Numbered from the stretch's first letter, positions 1-13,742 are shown. The stretch: 64,000 nt of DNA from Brasenia schreberi (GCA_036023115.1 JAYKKT010000036.1:6225501-6289500); one strand, 5' to 3'. The notes: generated by a model not told the origin, from the letters alone. Numbers and translations are program-made.

Positions 1-1590
1 CCTGTAATTGATGTGACTTCTGATGGTTAGAAGCTAGACACATGGATATCCAACTGACCAAACCTTGATACATCTTAATAAGAATTGAAATTTTGGTGTT
101 TTTTAATCTTATCTAGATTTTGTCAACATATTAGTTAAAGGCCTCTTCATAGGGTTGGCTTATCTTCATTATAACTCTCTTGTTCGAAATCTAATTTACA
201 AGATTCTTGATTCAACAAGAGCTTTCCAAATAATCATAACTCGGGCAATTCAGGTTAGAAAAGATTGAGTTACAGCCATTCGTCGGTAAGGTACACTTGG
301 TCGACAGAAATCTCCAGTGCTTCTAGAAGGGTCTGATTGTTTCTATCGTATCTCAGTTGTCCAAGCTCTTATTTGAGTGATTTAAGTAGAATGATAAGCT
401 TTCTTGACATTTGAGAATTCTAGAAATCTACCTACAAACAAACTTATTACGAATTTTGCAACTATGAAAAGATTATAATGGAGTAATGGTTGTGGGTTTG
501 ATTATGCAACCAAAATGTAGAAAGTCCAAACTCATAAAGAAAACATAAGTTGAGAATGATGGAAACAAATGCTACAACTATGAAAAGTAAGAAATAAGAA
601 AATAAACAGACTTCTTGTGATGTTTGATTGATTGATTCTTCTTTAAAATGGGCAGTCACTCCTATTTATAGTTGATAGTGGACAGGCTCTAAATCCTTCT
701 CTCCTTTTGCTTCAGTTTCGGTACCTCATGTAATAGTTACTCGTAATTCTTAGATAGTGGACATGTGTCTATCTTTTAGGTGGTAGTTTTAGTCATATTT
801 GTTACGAGACAATTATTCTTCATATACCTTTGCAATTTTTGGCATCAACATCAGCAAAACAGAAACCAATCAACAGTTAGTCAATAAGTTTTAATCTCAT
901 TGCAAAATCTCACCAAGTTCATTTCTGCAATGCTATCTAACTAAGTCCAACATGTTGACATATTGAGACACACTTACATACGATCCGCTACCACAAACTA
1001 AATAGAGAAAATTACGGCCAGTGTGCATGAAATCAGCAACCAACACTGTGACATATATATGTGTGTGTGCGTGCGTCCCACTTAGGGCCTTCGCTCTGTT
1101 TTAAGGGGCCAGTACCGAACAAAAGAAAAGAATGAAGACTCGACTTGTGGTTTTTACTCTGGCCTCTGACTCTGTTCAGTTGTGGGTTTGGTTGATGTCT
1201 TAGATCCATGAACTGGGTCAGGTTTACCGAAACTAAATCAATTCGACTTGAACCAGTCCTCTGTATAGCAATTGAAAGATTAAGTAGTATTTATGAATTA
1301 GAGGCTCATATGATCAACAATTGTATGTTGCTTGTGTTTGAATTAGTGTTGTTCATAGCATATCTTATCATGTATCGTTTTGATCCATGATACAATATGT
1401 ATAGTATTGCACCATACAATTTTTAATATTAAAAAATAAAAACAAAAATATTTTGGTAAAATAATGATAATTGAAAACAATTCATATAATTCATAACTTG
1501 AGTAAATATTCATCAAACAGTATTCAATTTTTAATGTATAAAACATTTAATTAGTACGTCCTTAGCAAAATTATAATTTTCATAATTGAA
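1..1590. other. No gene recognised
   Basis: AT-rich sequence with short ORFs only. I see no conserved protein motif, RNA gene or clear repeat, apart from a short TA/TG-rich patch near 1052-1072. Confidence 0.5.
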
Positions 1591-1597
1591 AAATGAA

Positions 1598-2880
1598 TTA
1601 CATATTATAATGATGATCAACTAAATAATCTTCATCTTCTCCTTCATGTAAAAGATCATCACTACCTATAGCTTCAAAATTAAAATCATCATCTCCTTGA
1701 TGATATTATTGAACTCCTTCCAAATCAATTCATTGAATGTCTTCTTCAGTTAGGAGTATATTTGCTTCGTTGTCTAAAATAATCAACTCCTCTAAGATAT
1801 CAAAATTATCTAGGCTTATTGGATCAAATTGGTTGTCCTATATATTTAACTTTCTTAATTACCTGCAAGAAAGATAAGTAAATAAAATTAACAATTAAAA
1901 AAAGGAAACATTGAATTGAATACTTAATTAGTAATTAATCATTTGTTACCTTTGTCGGAGTTGCATATTGTAACGTATAAAAACTAGGTCATTTAGCCGC
2001 TTATGTTCCACCTTATTGCATTTTTTGTGTGGATATGTTCAAAGCACTTTAATTACTTTCACAACCAGTTACACTAAAGGTTTGACCCAACACTCTTATT
2101 GCAAAATCTCTTAAGTTTGAGCAATCACTTCTAAACCTATTACACCAAACATCTAATTGGTTGAACTATATTCTCAAGTCAAACCTCCAATATCACCTTA
2201 TCAAATTATTGCCTTACAACCTCTTTAGTATGTTACTCATCTAACATGTCCAGTGATATAAAAAACATAAGTACTTTAGAAAAATAGAAAGGAAGTTTAA
2301 CACTGTCTTTTCTTGCCTATCAGTCTATTTGTCTACTATGATAGTGCATCACGTCTCCTTCCATGACTCTATCAAAGTCAAATAATATTCTTAGACTTTA
2401 AGGATAGTCTTATGTAATAGTTTTCCTCTCAACTTTTGATAAGATTAAATTTTATTTGCTGGACCAATGTTAGCAATCTATTACTTGAAAATGAAAAGAA
2501 TTTATTGTCTTTCATGTAATTGGTAATCGAGAACTACTACTACCAACTTTTTTTCTACCATCAAAAGGGATGATATCACCAAGTCCAATAGTATCATCCT
2601 CTTCCTTAAACATCTTTATATCATCTTTTTGTTGTTTCTTTTTAACTATACTCTCAATCATATGCATATATTATCATTTAATGGCTTCTGACACTTTCTA
2701 ACTTTGCTCGTGCAATGAACAACCTCTTTTCTAGTCCTTAAAGGTGATGTTTCAAACAAGAAATTCTATTATTAATCACCTTCTAACAAAAAACACATGA
2801 TTTTTAATCTATTTCCCTCAATTGTTGTACCCCATTGCCATGTTGATCATTAAACCGAGATTGAGAGTCCCTAACACCCC
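1598..2880 (-). pseudogene. Decayed hAT-family transposase
   Basis: On the minus strand, broken reading frames resemble a plant hAT transposase in the correct order. Around 2720-2810 there is a BED-zinc-finger-like piece (C-x2-C followed by LKHHL). Around 1950-2150 lies the C-terminal dimerisation region, with frames reading FAIRVLGQTFSVTGCESN and then HKRLNDLVFIRYN. Around 1600-1840 an acidic tail (DPISLDNFDILEEL, later an E/D-rich stretch) matches the typical hAT C-terminus. Stops and frame changes occur throughout, so no active transposase is encoded. In an intact element this protein cuts and pastes DNA between short inverted repeats in the nucleus. A related fragment of the dimerisation region lies at 63840-63960. 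Terminal repeats were not identified. Confidence 0.7.
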
Positions 2881-2889
2881 TTCTTGCCT

Positions 2890-4720
2890 TCTTAATTTAA
2901 TACTTCAATATTAATAAACCTAAAAATAAAATCATTTCATAAATCTCCAATTTTGACTACATAAACTACCAAAATACTCAAATAGAGTGTCTCCCACTTC
3001 ACAAATACAACAAAAGATATTTATGCACTTTATAAGTTCATATATTATCATTCAAAAAAGAAAAAACAAATAACATAAGAAAACATTAAATATAAAGAGA
3101 AAAAATGAAATAAACTGTACCACAACCACCAAATTGTTGGTGTTGCCACTGTTGGAGATGACTTACCCAAGCTGTAAGTTATCTTTGAGCAGTTAGAAGA
3201 TGCAAACAAAAGCCAGAAACCTCGTAGAAATGCAGGGTTATGTTCGGTCAGAGACCTTTATGTCCTTGAGTGTATTGTCTGTATTGTACGATACGGGCGA
3301 TACAAGTTGTATAACATAATACTACATCTTATATGATACAGTACCGTGTATCATATTGTGGAGTCTCATGACATGATATGTATTGTGCGCAGTAGTTTTG
3401 AACCCCTTGATCATGAAATTGAATTCATGGTCTTGAATTGTTTAAGTTGTTGTTGGTATACCCCAAAGTCATATATTGAGGCTTTCGTACGCAATAGCCT
3501 TTCTTGTTCATAGTGTTGATAATATCAATGTGATGACTAATGATTTGTCCTAGTTGAGGCTGAAAAATTGAGAGGGTACATGAAAAGCTCTCGAAGGTCA
3601 AAAACAGAAGGAATATCAGTTTAGACCCACGATATAGATGAGGCATGAATTCACAGTGATAGCATCTGGCAAACCATGCTTAGTATTGCGATGTGAAAGT
3701 AGTATCGATGAGTCAAGTGAGAAATTATTGGAAATCATGCATACGAAGGATGGGTTCAACTATTGATGACTCGAGGGAGGTCTATAAATATCGATTGCAA
3801 TGTTCAAGCATAACATCAAATCAATCACATTATAACTTTTCTTATTCTTAGTGTAGCTTTTTTTTACTTCATGTAAGAGTAGTCCAAACTTAGCTTACGG
3901 ATATTTCTTTCAACGTGATAGCGTTAGGCTTATCATGTCTCTTTCTATTGTCTTCATTGCTTAAACGTATGATATCCATGGCGATGGAGGTATGCCCAAT
4001 AGGATTCATGAGAACTCATTTTCATCGCCTAAAACTTTATTCATCTTATCTTTTGAGAACGAGAGTTAGAATTCTCCGATACAATGCATCTGTCTAACTC
4101 ACACAAGTGGGTTTCTACAAATGCTATTTGAATTGTCGAGATCTTTGGTAGTCATAAGTCAATGTTTTGCCCACTTTCTTTTCAAAAGCGACGCATGATG
4201 ACCATGTATTTGTTAGCATCTTGGCCACTCATTCAAAATTTCTTGAGAGAAAGCACACCAGAAAGTTTTCCAAAACCGGGAGATCAGTAACGAGCTAGTT
4301 TTTTTGGCATGACACGCACATACGCTTGTGAATGTGCATGCTCTCGCACACATACAAATGCAAATTGCATACATCAATCTTTAGTTATTAACCCAAGGCA
4401 CCAAAATCACACACATGTATTCATCTATTCACATTTTTATATAAAATAAAATTTTGAAAATATTATAAAATATCAATACTAGAATGACTAAAACTTATTA
4501 ATTCTTTCAAATATCTACATTAGGGGTGTAATATTGCTTATTATTTGGACGAACTTGAAAATCTTATATAAGTTGACGACCTAATGATACACCTAAAGTC
4601 TTATAATATACCTAGCTTATAATTATAGGTTCAAACATTTTTGCGCCTTTACCACCGTCTTCTGTTATTTCTGAAATTCAGAACGTGCATGGATCGTGTT
4701 CATATATATATATATAGACA
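2890..4720. other. No gene recognised
   Basis: AT-rich DNA with no supported gene. A stretch at about 3270-3390 contains several near-palindromic GATACG/CGATAC words also seen near 46910-46990; it looks like a dispersed repeat rather than a gene. Confidence 0.45.
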
Positions 4721-4727
4721 CTGATAA

Positions 4728-5046
<319 letters not shown>

Positions 5047-5499
5047 TAGAGCATATATAGCTTGGGGGTTCTGTAAGCAAAGAGCCGCATAATATTTTCA
5101 TGGAATTTAAACAATGAATTGGCCGGTCTCCAACCGAATGCGAAACAAGGAAGGTTACATTAACAGCCAGCATAAAACTCTATCGGGTTTACTACCATAG
5201 ATTCTTAGTAGAATTCGAATAATGAATCTCCATTTCATTCACTTTCTGATAATTAGAAAGATGCACTTTGTGCCGATACTACTGCCAAATTTGGATATTT
5301 AAGAAACAAGATCGTATATGTTCAAGGAGATTGTTGTGAAGGTTTCTATAAGTTTCAACAGATTCACTATAGTCCAGGGTAACTTGGCCTTCTTTAAAAA
5401 GGAAGAAAAATAAGAAAAACTAGAAAGAAAACTATAGCCCACGGTTTTGTCTCACCCTAAAAGGTTTCTAGATCTACTAATGTTTGGGCGGCCACCTTT

Positions 5500-5795
5500 A
5501 TGTCCATGGACGACATTTTTCTTTTCATGGTTTATGGCTGAAGCCTAACACAAACACTCATTAACCTCTTTTGGGAAACCACACTCAGTCACCTGCATCG
5601 TGGGAGTCACGAAGTCCTGCCAAGTAAGGTAATGATCAGGGTGCCCATCTAGGGAATTTCTTTTATTGTTACCAGACGAGGCCGAAGCCTAACACACAGA
5701 CCCAGACCTGCAGTCTCTGAGAGTTGAACTCCACACTAGCAGTAATGGCTTCGGAACGCCATACCGTTGAGCTAACACTGTCGATGCCGAGGGAT
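5500..5795 (-). repeat. tRNA-derived SINE-like fragments
   Basis: In reverse complement, 5700-5780 carries an A-box-like TGTTAGCTCAACGGTATGG and, about 45 bases later, a B-box-like GAGTTCAACTC, the internal promoter layout of tRNA-derived SINEs. A related sequence at 5525-5640 shares the GAAGCCTAACACA word, as does 6570-6600. No tRNA cloverleaf can be folded. I infer old SINE copies. Confidence 0.5.
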
Positions 5796-5989
5796 TTTGA
5801 AACTCGAGGAATTTGCATCTCACATGGCCATCAACATCATGGTTCATGAGACCATGATGTTACCGGACATTTTCTTCGGCCTGAGAAAGACAAACATTAA
5901 CTGTGTGATTTTATTTCCAACTGCACATTGCGCAACCTAGCTTGTACTCTATTTTGCTAAGCAAATCAGGTTAGAAAGTGGCAACAATT

Positions 5990-6440
5990 AGAGATGTCAA
6001 AATGGGCCAGGCCAGGCCCGGCCTTGGAAAAATGTAAGACCAATTCAGAAAATCTCGGCCTATATTAGAAGCATGGGCAAATGGCCCAGCCCGTCTGGTC
6101 CTAGGGGCAGACACAGACCGGGCCGAGTTGGCCCGCAAACCACAGGCTGATCGGATATTAGATCGAGTTGATAAGACCCAATTCATATCTACTTAAAATC
6201 CAAACTTAACTATAATAAAAAATTATGTATATACATATATGTATATATATGCTACATATATATATACACATATATAATAAACAAATACATTCATATATCT
6301 ATATATAGATATATACACATATAATAGAAAAAACTAGATATATGTATATACATATGTATATATATACAATAAAAAAACTATATATAATAAAAATAATTAT
6401 TTATATGGGCCAACCTGAGCCGGGCCAGCATTTTTCAGTC
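5990..6440. mobile_element. hAT-MITE-like fragment rich in GGGCC words
   Basis: The left side begins TAGAGATGTCAAAATGGGCC, a form common at ends of plant hAT-type MITEs, and is followed by many GGCCCGG words. The right side (about 6404-6440) has similar GGGCCAACCTGAGCCGGG words. Between them (6220-6395) is TA-rich low-complexity DNA. The far terminus was not found, so it is probably incomplete. Confidence 0.45.
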
Positions 6441-6539
6441 CCGGACAAAATCTGGACTGTGGCTTGGAGTATGTTTAAATCACATATAGACACAGACCTA
6501 CCTTATTGACTCCGAATGGTTAGTTTTCTCATTGTTAAA

Positions 6540-6690
6540 TCACATGTGTTGGCTTGGAGTATGTTTACCACAAGGGGAGGCTAAAGCCTAACACAGACAC
6601 ATTCACTCCTCCGGAGTCTATCTCCCCACCAGCAACAATGGTGTTTGAATGTCATGTTAATCGAACTAATGCTTTGGGTTTTTTTTATGG
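6540..6690 (-). repeat. SINE-like fragment related to 5500-5795
   Basis: Shares the AAGCCTAACACAGACACA and CACCAGCAACAATGG words with the copies near 5.5-5.8 kb, and ends with a degraded box-A-like segment. Non-coding. Confidence 0.4.
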
Positions 6691-6699
6691 TACTTAGTA

Positions 6700-8280
6700 A
6701 CATATGGTTTACATAGAGGCTAACGGGTAATACCTTTTAAATTGTTTAATGTGACATGCTTATTGTGCCACATCAGTGACAACGGTACTACGTGAATATT
6801 TTTGATGTTTATATTGATGCCATATGCATTTGTTGATACACAAAAATCAAAGTCACATAAGTATATTACATAAGATAAATCATATTAGATAAATCAAACG
6901 GCATTACCTCTTAGCAACTAAATGACATAAACCATGGAGGGTACTAAAATGTCCTACAAAGTACTGAATTGAAAATTTTACAAACAATAGGGTTATCTCT
7001 ATAAGCTATATATATTTATATAGCCCATGGTCAAATCCATGAACTGTCACATGTAAAAAATGACTATGTCAGAGGGTTTTGTTAACGATACAATGTTGAT
7101 TATAATCAGCTAGCAAAAATTGCATTGTACGCAATACTCTATTGAAGAGGAAGAATTGGGAACGGTTTTGTCTTGATTGATATCAATAGTGAAAAGAGGT
7201 TCCCAAAAGCCATTTTCCTATCAGTAAAACAGCATCATGGGCGTGGCGCCCCACCTTAAAGAGAATTTCTAGTTCCGTCACCGAATTTGCCACTTTAAGG
7301 AGCATGCACTGTCCCCTTTGTTCAAGCTACATGCATAAGCCTCGGATCGATCTGCTCTAATAGCTTTTATGCTGCTGAAGGTATAACTAGACATGGCTGG
7401 TTCTGAATCAGTTCAATGGTTCGAATCGAAACCGAGGACCCCTCGGTTTAGTTACGATTCATGTCTTCGAAAACCGAGCTAGAACCATAACCGAAACAAG
7501 CGATTCAAAACCACCACTATTCTTTAAATATTTTTTAATATCTCTTATCACAAGTAGATTCTTAGCTCAATGGTAAGATTTCGATTCTCAGCGAGCGCCT
7601 GTCTAGATAAACCGAAACGGGACATATCTAGGTACAACTATGTTTCAGTAACTGGGGTGTAGTTTCTGAATCCTTTCCAAGTCTTGAGATTAGTTTCCTT
7701 TCTCAAGTCAATTCTTGGGGATTGATCAAGATACTACATGTTAACCCCGCCTATAATGAAAGTTCTAAAACCTAAATTGAGGAGCATTCTAAGTTACTAG
7801 CCGTTAGAAATATGTGATCTTTTAGCAGTTCTAAGGAACTGGATGTCATGACCTCCAGGACTAGAGGTGTTCAAGGAACCAACAAAACCGAAGCAAACCG
7901 CCATAACCGAGCCAATCTGGGACAAAAGACCTGGTGATCTGGTTGACAGTTCTAAGGTTTGAAGCAAACCATCATACAAAGTACTACGTCATCAGATTAT
8001 TTCGATCACCGTCCTAAAATAGCAAGTATTATACTATCAAATTATTTGGATCTACAGTCCAAATTTTGTCTGTACAAGGTTATAAAACTTATATAATATA
8101 ATATTATTATATAAAAACTGAAACCTTCTCACTGTTGATATTGTGTACTCATATCTAAGCATTGCTTTTTCTAGGGCATGAGTATAATTTCGAAGGTTAT
8201 AAGGATATTTGAAAAATGATGAAATACAACCTTATTACACTCATGCCATTGAAAAACAATAGCATCAATCGTGGTCAATC
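6700..8280. repeat. No gene; GGTTCGG-type repeats
   Basis: No supported gene. Two blocks, about 7391-7520 and 7860-7975, are made of AACCGAACC/GGTTCGG words; the second begins TAGAGGTGTTCAA, a typical hAT-MITE end. A short tRNA-like word (TTAGCTCAATGGTAAGA) lies at about 7562. Confidence 0.45.
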
Positions 8281-8281
8281 C

Positions 8282-11083
8282 TAGGGATGGCAATTGGGAC
8301 CCAACCCATGGGTACCCACTCCAACCCATGCCATATGGGACGGGTTTTCAGGTCTTAAAACCCACCCCGCAGTGGGGTGAAGATAGAATGCAGGGCAAGG
8401 GAGGGTTTGAGGTCAACCCACCATGAACTATATATATATTAGAGTGTTATGACTTTTTCCCCAAGACTCCAGCCGCTCCACTCTTGTGATTCTGCCAACC
8501 ATCTTCCCAAAGTTGTTCATCCAAGTATTCTCTATCATTCTCACTTCCACCCACTCCACTCTCAACCAAATCAGTCGACCTTTCAGTTCCACCCGCTCTG
8601 AGACTCTCTGGTATGCTCCCATTTTTTTTGTGTGTGTCCCAATTACCATCACTACCTATGAGTAAAGAGACTGCAGGCTGAGAAAGTCCCTTTGAACCTA
8701 AACATGGTAGTACCTCCGTAGGTTGTGTGATGCTCGTATTATTTGTATGTTATCCTAAGATGCTGGAAGCATGGTTCTACCACAGTCGGTAGGCCTATAT
8801 TTTGTCATTTGTACCATGAGCAATTTCAGAATAGATCTATTCCGTAGGCATTTTGATCTCGTGGTCTGATCAGGATGTAATCTCGTGGTCCTTCTCAACG
8901 GACAGTGTATTGTTATCTATTGTAAACCAAGTGGTTAAGAGAAGGTTAACCTTCAGATTAACTATGGCCTTCATACTGACCTGTATAGAGGAATAACATT
9001 TCCAAACACACAGGATTTTCTGGTTTTCAACATTACATCCTTCATATTCTAAGATTTAATGATTTGAAAAGAGCCTACAGTTGGAGCTGTTTACAAAGAA
9101 AATATTGTGCATTGAATACACTGAATATGGTGGTTCGATTTTGAATTGATATTTGATCAATTTTGTAAAGTTGATTATAATATATTAAATGTTGTTTGTT
9201 CATTTCATTTTCAGATGCTAAACCACTTAGTGTGGATGATTATGTTACTATGAAGGATGAATTAGAGGATAACAATGAAGAGGAGTTTGAGTCACCTTCT
9301 TGATGTGGTTAAAGGCATTGTTCCTTAATCAAGGTATAAATAGTTTGTTTATGCAGTTTCCAGCAATATATATTTAACTTTAGATATCTCACTCACACTT
9401 AGCATAGGCTATTTAATAATTAGAGAAGGTATAAAGTAGAGAAGGCATCTTAATAATGATCTCACTCACACTTTAGATATCTCACAAACTTTCTTGATGT
9501 GCTAAGTAGTTTGCTTCACATTGGTTAGAACAAAACTTGCATTAGTATCTTGAGTCAGGTTCTCAATTAAACAAGCTTTTGGCATTTCTTCTATCATCAT
9601 ACTCAATTTTAGAATATGTTATTTCTATGATATAATTTTCAAAACAAGAAAGTAGGATAGTGAATTTGGATGGTAAACAGTCTAGATGATTTTCCAATTC
9701 TTTTTTAGCTATCGACAATTTCCGATATTGAAAAAGATAAATAGGGACTCATGCATTTGGATGGAACCACATGTAAGTGAAACACTATCTGACCATGTAA
9801 ATAGGTATGCTTGTGTCAATGTGATCTCTTTTTCATCTTAGTTATATGTATGACCATAGATAATAGGATACAACCATTTTCTTAAAGATTCAAATTTGAC
9901 AAATCTAATGAATGAGGGATCAAAATCAAAACATGTTAGGATCAATGACACAAGCATCCCTAGTTACATGGTCCCATGAACTCATCATACCAAAGATAAA
10001 GTAAAGAGGAAACTCCCAAACGTAATTTGTTTTGTTTACATGCATGGCATCAAGCCTGCAATGCCTGACCAAGCAGTTGTTTGAATAAACAAGTTATTGT
10101 GATGCATCGAATATATTAGCTATGTTTCTTAGGTCAGTATCAGATTTATTGCACTATTGAGGAGAAGAGTCTATATCACTCATTATTTTGTTTTTTGGAG
10201 GTAAACATTGTTTGGTAAAGAAGCTAGCAATGTCTTTTGACCTCCCAAGACCTTTTATCTTTGGAACATAGTTTATGTAACCAACTAGGCACTAAGATAC
10301 AAATAATACCTGGAGATCCTGATAACTCAAGCTTACCCAAGATTTCTTTTTTAACATGCAAATGGAAGCATTCTCTAATGTTAATATTAAATATGTGTAT
10401 GGGTGTTATTCTTGGTATAATGTTAATATTATTTACAGTTTATTCCATGTATTTCAATATTGAGAGCAGTATTTGAGATCAACACCAATTATTTTAGTGT
10501 AATGTTAAGGCACTGACATCATGTGTGTCTTATTCTTTGGCTATTCCACTCATATTCATTTATTTTACTCATATTCATTTATTCAATCATTTGTGATGAA
10601 TGAATAATTAATGATGAGAGAAAATGTCACGAATAAGATCAACACCTTCAAGATCTAATTTCATTATGAAAAGGAAGCTAGATGAAGATGCAATAGAACG
10701 AGGGAGTAACATTGAAATACTCTCTTGACTCTTGTGTTTGAAACCTTCTTACCTCTGCACCTTTTTTTCACCAATGGGATTGCTTAAGTAAATATGTGTA
10801 TTGTTAGACAGATAGATATAAGTACGGTATAAATGTGTATTTTGTTATTTGAATTCTTTCTCTATGTGCTCTTTCTGTTCATTTCTGCTATGAAATCAAT
10901 AACTTACTGCATGGTTTACACAGGGCGAGTAAGAAGCGGGATGGGTCAAATGGGGTGGCTGTGGGGCAGGTGCGGGGCTTGGAGTTGAACACCTTTAGGG
11001 CAAGACGGGGTGAATGAACAAAAGTTTGGTGTAGGGCTTGATCGGGTCGGGTGGAGCCCCTACCCGTCCCATTGCCATCTCTA
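8282..11083. mobile_element. Non-autonomous hAT-type element, about 2.8 kb
   Basis: Terminal inverted repeats are visible: the left end reads TAGGGATGGCAATTGGGAC (8282-8300). The right end (11066-11083), in reverse complement, reads TAGAGATGGCAATGGGAC. GGGT/ACCC-rich subterminal DNA follows at both ends (8300-8410 and 10920-11065), as is common for plant hAT elements. The flanking 8-mers, GTCAATCC on the left and GTTACGCC on the right, agree at 5 of 8 positions, fitting an old, decayed target duplication. No transposase domain is recognisable inside, so it would need one supplied elsewhere. Whether it is one element or two nearby ends is an inference. Confidence 0.6.
9215..9303 (+). other. 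Exon-like segment of unknown gene inside the hAT-type element
   Basis: A pyrimidine-rich stretch ending CATTTTCAG is followed by 29 in-frame codons (AKPLSVDDYVTMKDELEDNN, then an acidic end) and a TGA stop. The composition resembles a short terminal exon more than random AT-rich DNA. I do not recognise the family, and no upstream exon was identified. It may be a captured host-gene piece or chance. Confidence 0.25.
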
Positions 11084-11089
11084 GTTACG

Positions 11090-12040
11090 CCATAAAACCA
11101 AGTTCCTTTGCATGGGTAGAGCAGCAGCACTTTCAATCCTCCCCATTCTGAGTTTTACAGACGCCCACTGTTACTACAAATATTGTCGCGTGAGAAATAC
11201 ATGAACTTTACAACAAGAGAGTGACTGATTGTGATTATGTTTCCTGTGATAGCACTTTCAATTCTCTTTCCTGTGATAGCTCTGTTTTGTTGTGGTCACG
11301 CAAAAAACAGAAGATCCACAAGTGATTATGTAAATTGCATTGAAAGATTCATTGGGAAAATGTATTTCCCGACTGATTGTGACTGCTTACTGCAACAGTA
11401 CAATGATCATACTGTCAGACTCCAGCCATAGATCGGGGATTTGAACACTGAACATTACCCTACTGGCACTTCAGAAAACTATTTTCGTTTAAGCATTCCT
11501 CTCTCTCTCTCTCTCTCTGTACGTGTATTTACTCGAGTGCAACGCAATCTAGTTAAATAACTTATCCAACAAGTTTTAGTAGAAAAAACAATTCGGCGAT
11601 GAAAACACTTAGAAACATGCATGCATGATATACCACAGTAAGTGATTTTATATATCATATACGTAGAGAGGATGCGATGGGATCCTATTCAATGTAATAA
11701 AAATATCTTTCATATTATTTTAAAATTCTTTAAAAAATTTAAAATCATATTCATATCATCCAAAAGCAACTAATCAAGATCCAATTTTCATATATATAGA
11801 TATAAATGTGATCTTATTTACTCATAATCAGTCATTGTTTTTGAATGGTATAAGTATAATTTTAAAATTTTAAAAAGTTTTATAAAAATATGAAATATAT
11901 TTTTTATACTTATATCACTAAAAATAATAAATATTGATGAGTGGAAAGGCCACAATACTCTTTATATCCGTATACATGTGTGTATACACAAATATGTATA
12001 TATATATAGAGATAAGTGTATATATATATACAAATACGTA

Positions 12041-12075
<35 letters not shown>

Positions 12076-12260
12076 GCAGAGATTGAGACGTGCACTCAAC
12101 TGCGGATGTGAGCCATATTTTGAGTAATTGAACCTTATCCCAGTGAAGAAACCAAACTGCATAATGAGCAAGAATCAGATTCTTCAACTGCACTTTTGAC
12201 ATATTTCTCGTACTATATTTTCGTTGAAAAACAAGGGCTGCATCAACATAATTTATGCAC
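11090..12260. other. No gene; microsatellites and AT-rich repeats
   Basis: No supported gene. Contains a short (CT)n run at about 11500-11518 and TA/GATA tracts at about 11995-12070. The stretch 11640-11935 shares words such as CAAAAGCAA and TGGTATAAGTATAAT with the tandem repeat at 33.9-35.8 kb. The right end is the likely 3' flank or 3'UTR of the Dof gene. Confidence 0.5.
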
Positions 12261-12265
12261 ATCCC

Positions 12266-13129
12266 TTATCTTTTATCTTTTTGTATATGTTGGATATGGA
12301 ACAGAGACCCATAACTATGAAGATCCGTGCTGCTCCAACAATTAGGCACAAAATCAGGGCAGAAACTAAAATTTTCCACTCTTGGCACCTCTTCCATTAA
12401 ATGGTGCTGCAAATTAGGGTTTGGGAATGTTGGGTTAGTAACTTGATGGAGACCCAGATCATATTGAAACCCATCAGGCTCATAGCTTCCATCTCCTCTG
12501 AATTCATGAAACAAATCAACAGCACCCTGATCACAATACGTTTGTAATTGAACACCCACCTCATTACCTCCCTGAACTTCACCAAAATCATATGCATTCC
12601 GGTCGATCCCAATCTCAAAATCTAGTCTGATATCTGCCGAAAGATCCGGCAATAAAGGCCCTGAATTGGGTTGTGAGCATATAGGTTGAGAATGATCAAA
12701 ATTATATAAAACCTGATCTGGTTGCTGGGATACATATTTCTCATAGACAAGGGCAAGATCAATCTCCGAAAAGCCCCCATGGAGATTTCTTGACGGATCC
12801 GAATCTGACGACAAACTGCGAGAATCCATCATGGTGGCAGGGTCGCGATCAACAGCAGTCCTTGCAGATTTGCTCCTCCTGTTCTTCCTGCAGCCACCGC
12901 CAACAGGGACGTTCCTTAGAGACCCTCCTTTAGTCCAGTACCTCCTGCAGGTCTTGCAGAAGTAGCGAGGCTGGGTGAGGCTGTAGTTGTTGTAGTAGCA
13001 GAACTTGGTGTTGGTGGAGTCGCACCTCGGGCAATTCGGAGCTGCCTCCGTATTGGGCCTCCATCCTCTTTCCATGAGTACAACTCTCTCAACAGAAGAT
13101 GCAATCTTCTGCCCTCCCTGTCCTAACAT
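12266..13129 (-). CDS. Dof zinc-finger transcription factor
   Basis: This intronless 287-residue frame encodes a plant-specific Dof DNA-binding protein. The Dof zinc finger is complete: Cys33 and Cys36, then 21 residues to Cys58 and Cys61, with the family-typical [14 protein letters not shown] and RYWTKGG segments and a basic end (KNRRSK, residues about 81-87). Dof proteins bind AAAG-core promoter sites in the nucleus. The rest is acidic and rich in D, F and Q without a domain I can name, as in most Dof regulatory regions; a short [14 protein letters not shown] segment lies after the finger. Met1 is preceded directly by a likely 3' splice site at 13135/13136; Met19 is an alternative start and would leave the finger whole. 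The subgroup cannot be assigned by eye. Confidence 0.95.
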   Translation of the reverse strand: MLGQGGQKIASSVERVVLMERGWRPNTEAAPNCPRCDSTNTKFCYYNNYSLTQPRYFCKTCRRYWTKGGSLRNVPVGGGCRKNRRSKSARTAVDRDPATMMDSRSLSSDSDPSRNLHGGFSEIDLALVYEKYVSQQPDQVLYNFDHSQPICSQPNSGPLLPDLSADIRLDFEIGIDRNAYDFGEVQGGNEVGVQLQTYCDQGAVDLFHEFRGDGSYEPDGFQYDLGLHQVTNPTFPNPNLQHHLMEEVPRVENFSFCPDFVPNCWSSTDLHSYGSLFHIQHIQKDKR

Positions 13130-13135
13130 CCTTTA

Positions 13136-13604
13136 CTAAAACAGGAACACTTAATTAATCACTAACGAATATGCTCCAATTTCGGGATTTTGTAATAACT
13201 ACCTCCATATGAAGGAATTGAAACCCTGCGTTGGTAATCGCTTCAAAACAGTACTGAATGCACTGTCTCTGTGAACTTCTCAACACAACAACGTATGGCT
13301 GCAAGCACCGTCTCCATATTCAGAGACTCAGCCTAATTGTTAGGCCGATTGCTATTTCTAAAACAAAAGCAAAGAGAAGAATTTTTAGGATAAAAGAGAA
13401 TAATCACTAACCATAACTTAAAATCAACTGCTTATAATCACCAAAACTAAAGCACAGAAGAAGTGCATTTAGTTTCATGCATTTCTGTGATTGAGAAACA
13501 ACAAGGACCTGACTAAATTCAGAAGAAGAAAAGGATAACCATAAAACAATTCACAGAGACAAAACTCGTAGAAGGAGCCAGCAATAAATAAGAAGAAATG
13601 GTAC
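13136..13604 (-). other. Probable 5'UTR intron of the Dof gene
   Basis: On the minus strand, a donor-like CAG|GTACC at 13605/13604 and an acceptor-like GTTTTAG|TAAAGG at 13136/13135 frame a 469-base AT-rich segment ending six bases before the ATG. 5'UTR introns are common in Dof genes. No transcript evidence; inferred from splice signals. Confidence 0.55.
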
Positions 13605-13742
13605 CTGACTGCATCAAACTAATGATCGATCTCCTATGCTCTTAAATGGAACTCTGAGAAGGAAAGTTCAGAAAGTCAGTGACGAAGAGAGAGAGAGAGA
13701 CTTGTTTGCATGGAGAGTACTGATGGAGGAAGAGGACGTTTT

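Noticed and set aside
10237..10476. 79-codon frame inside the hAT-type element
   Set aside because: No recognised motif, no supporting context, and typical of chance frames in this base composition.
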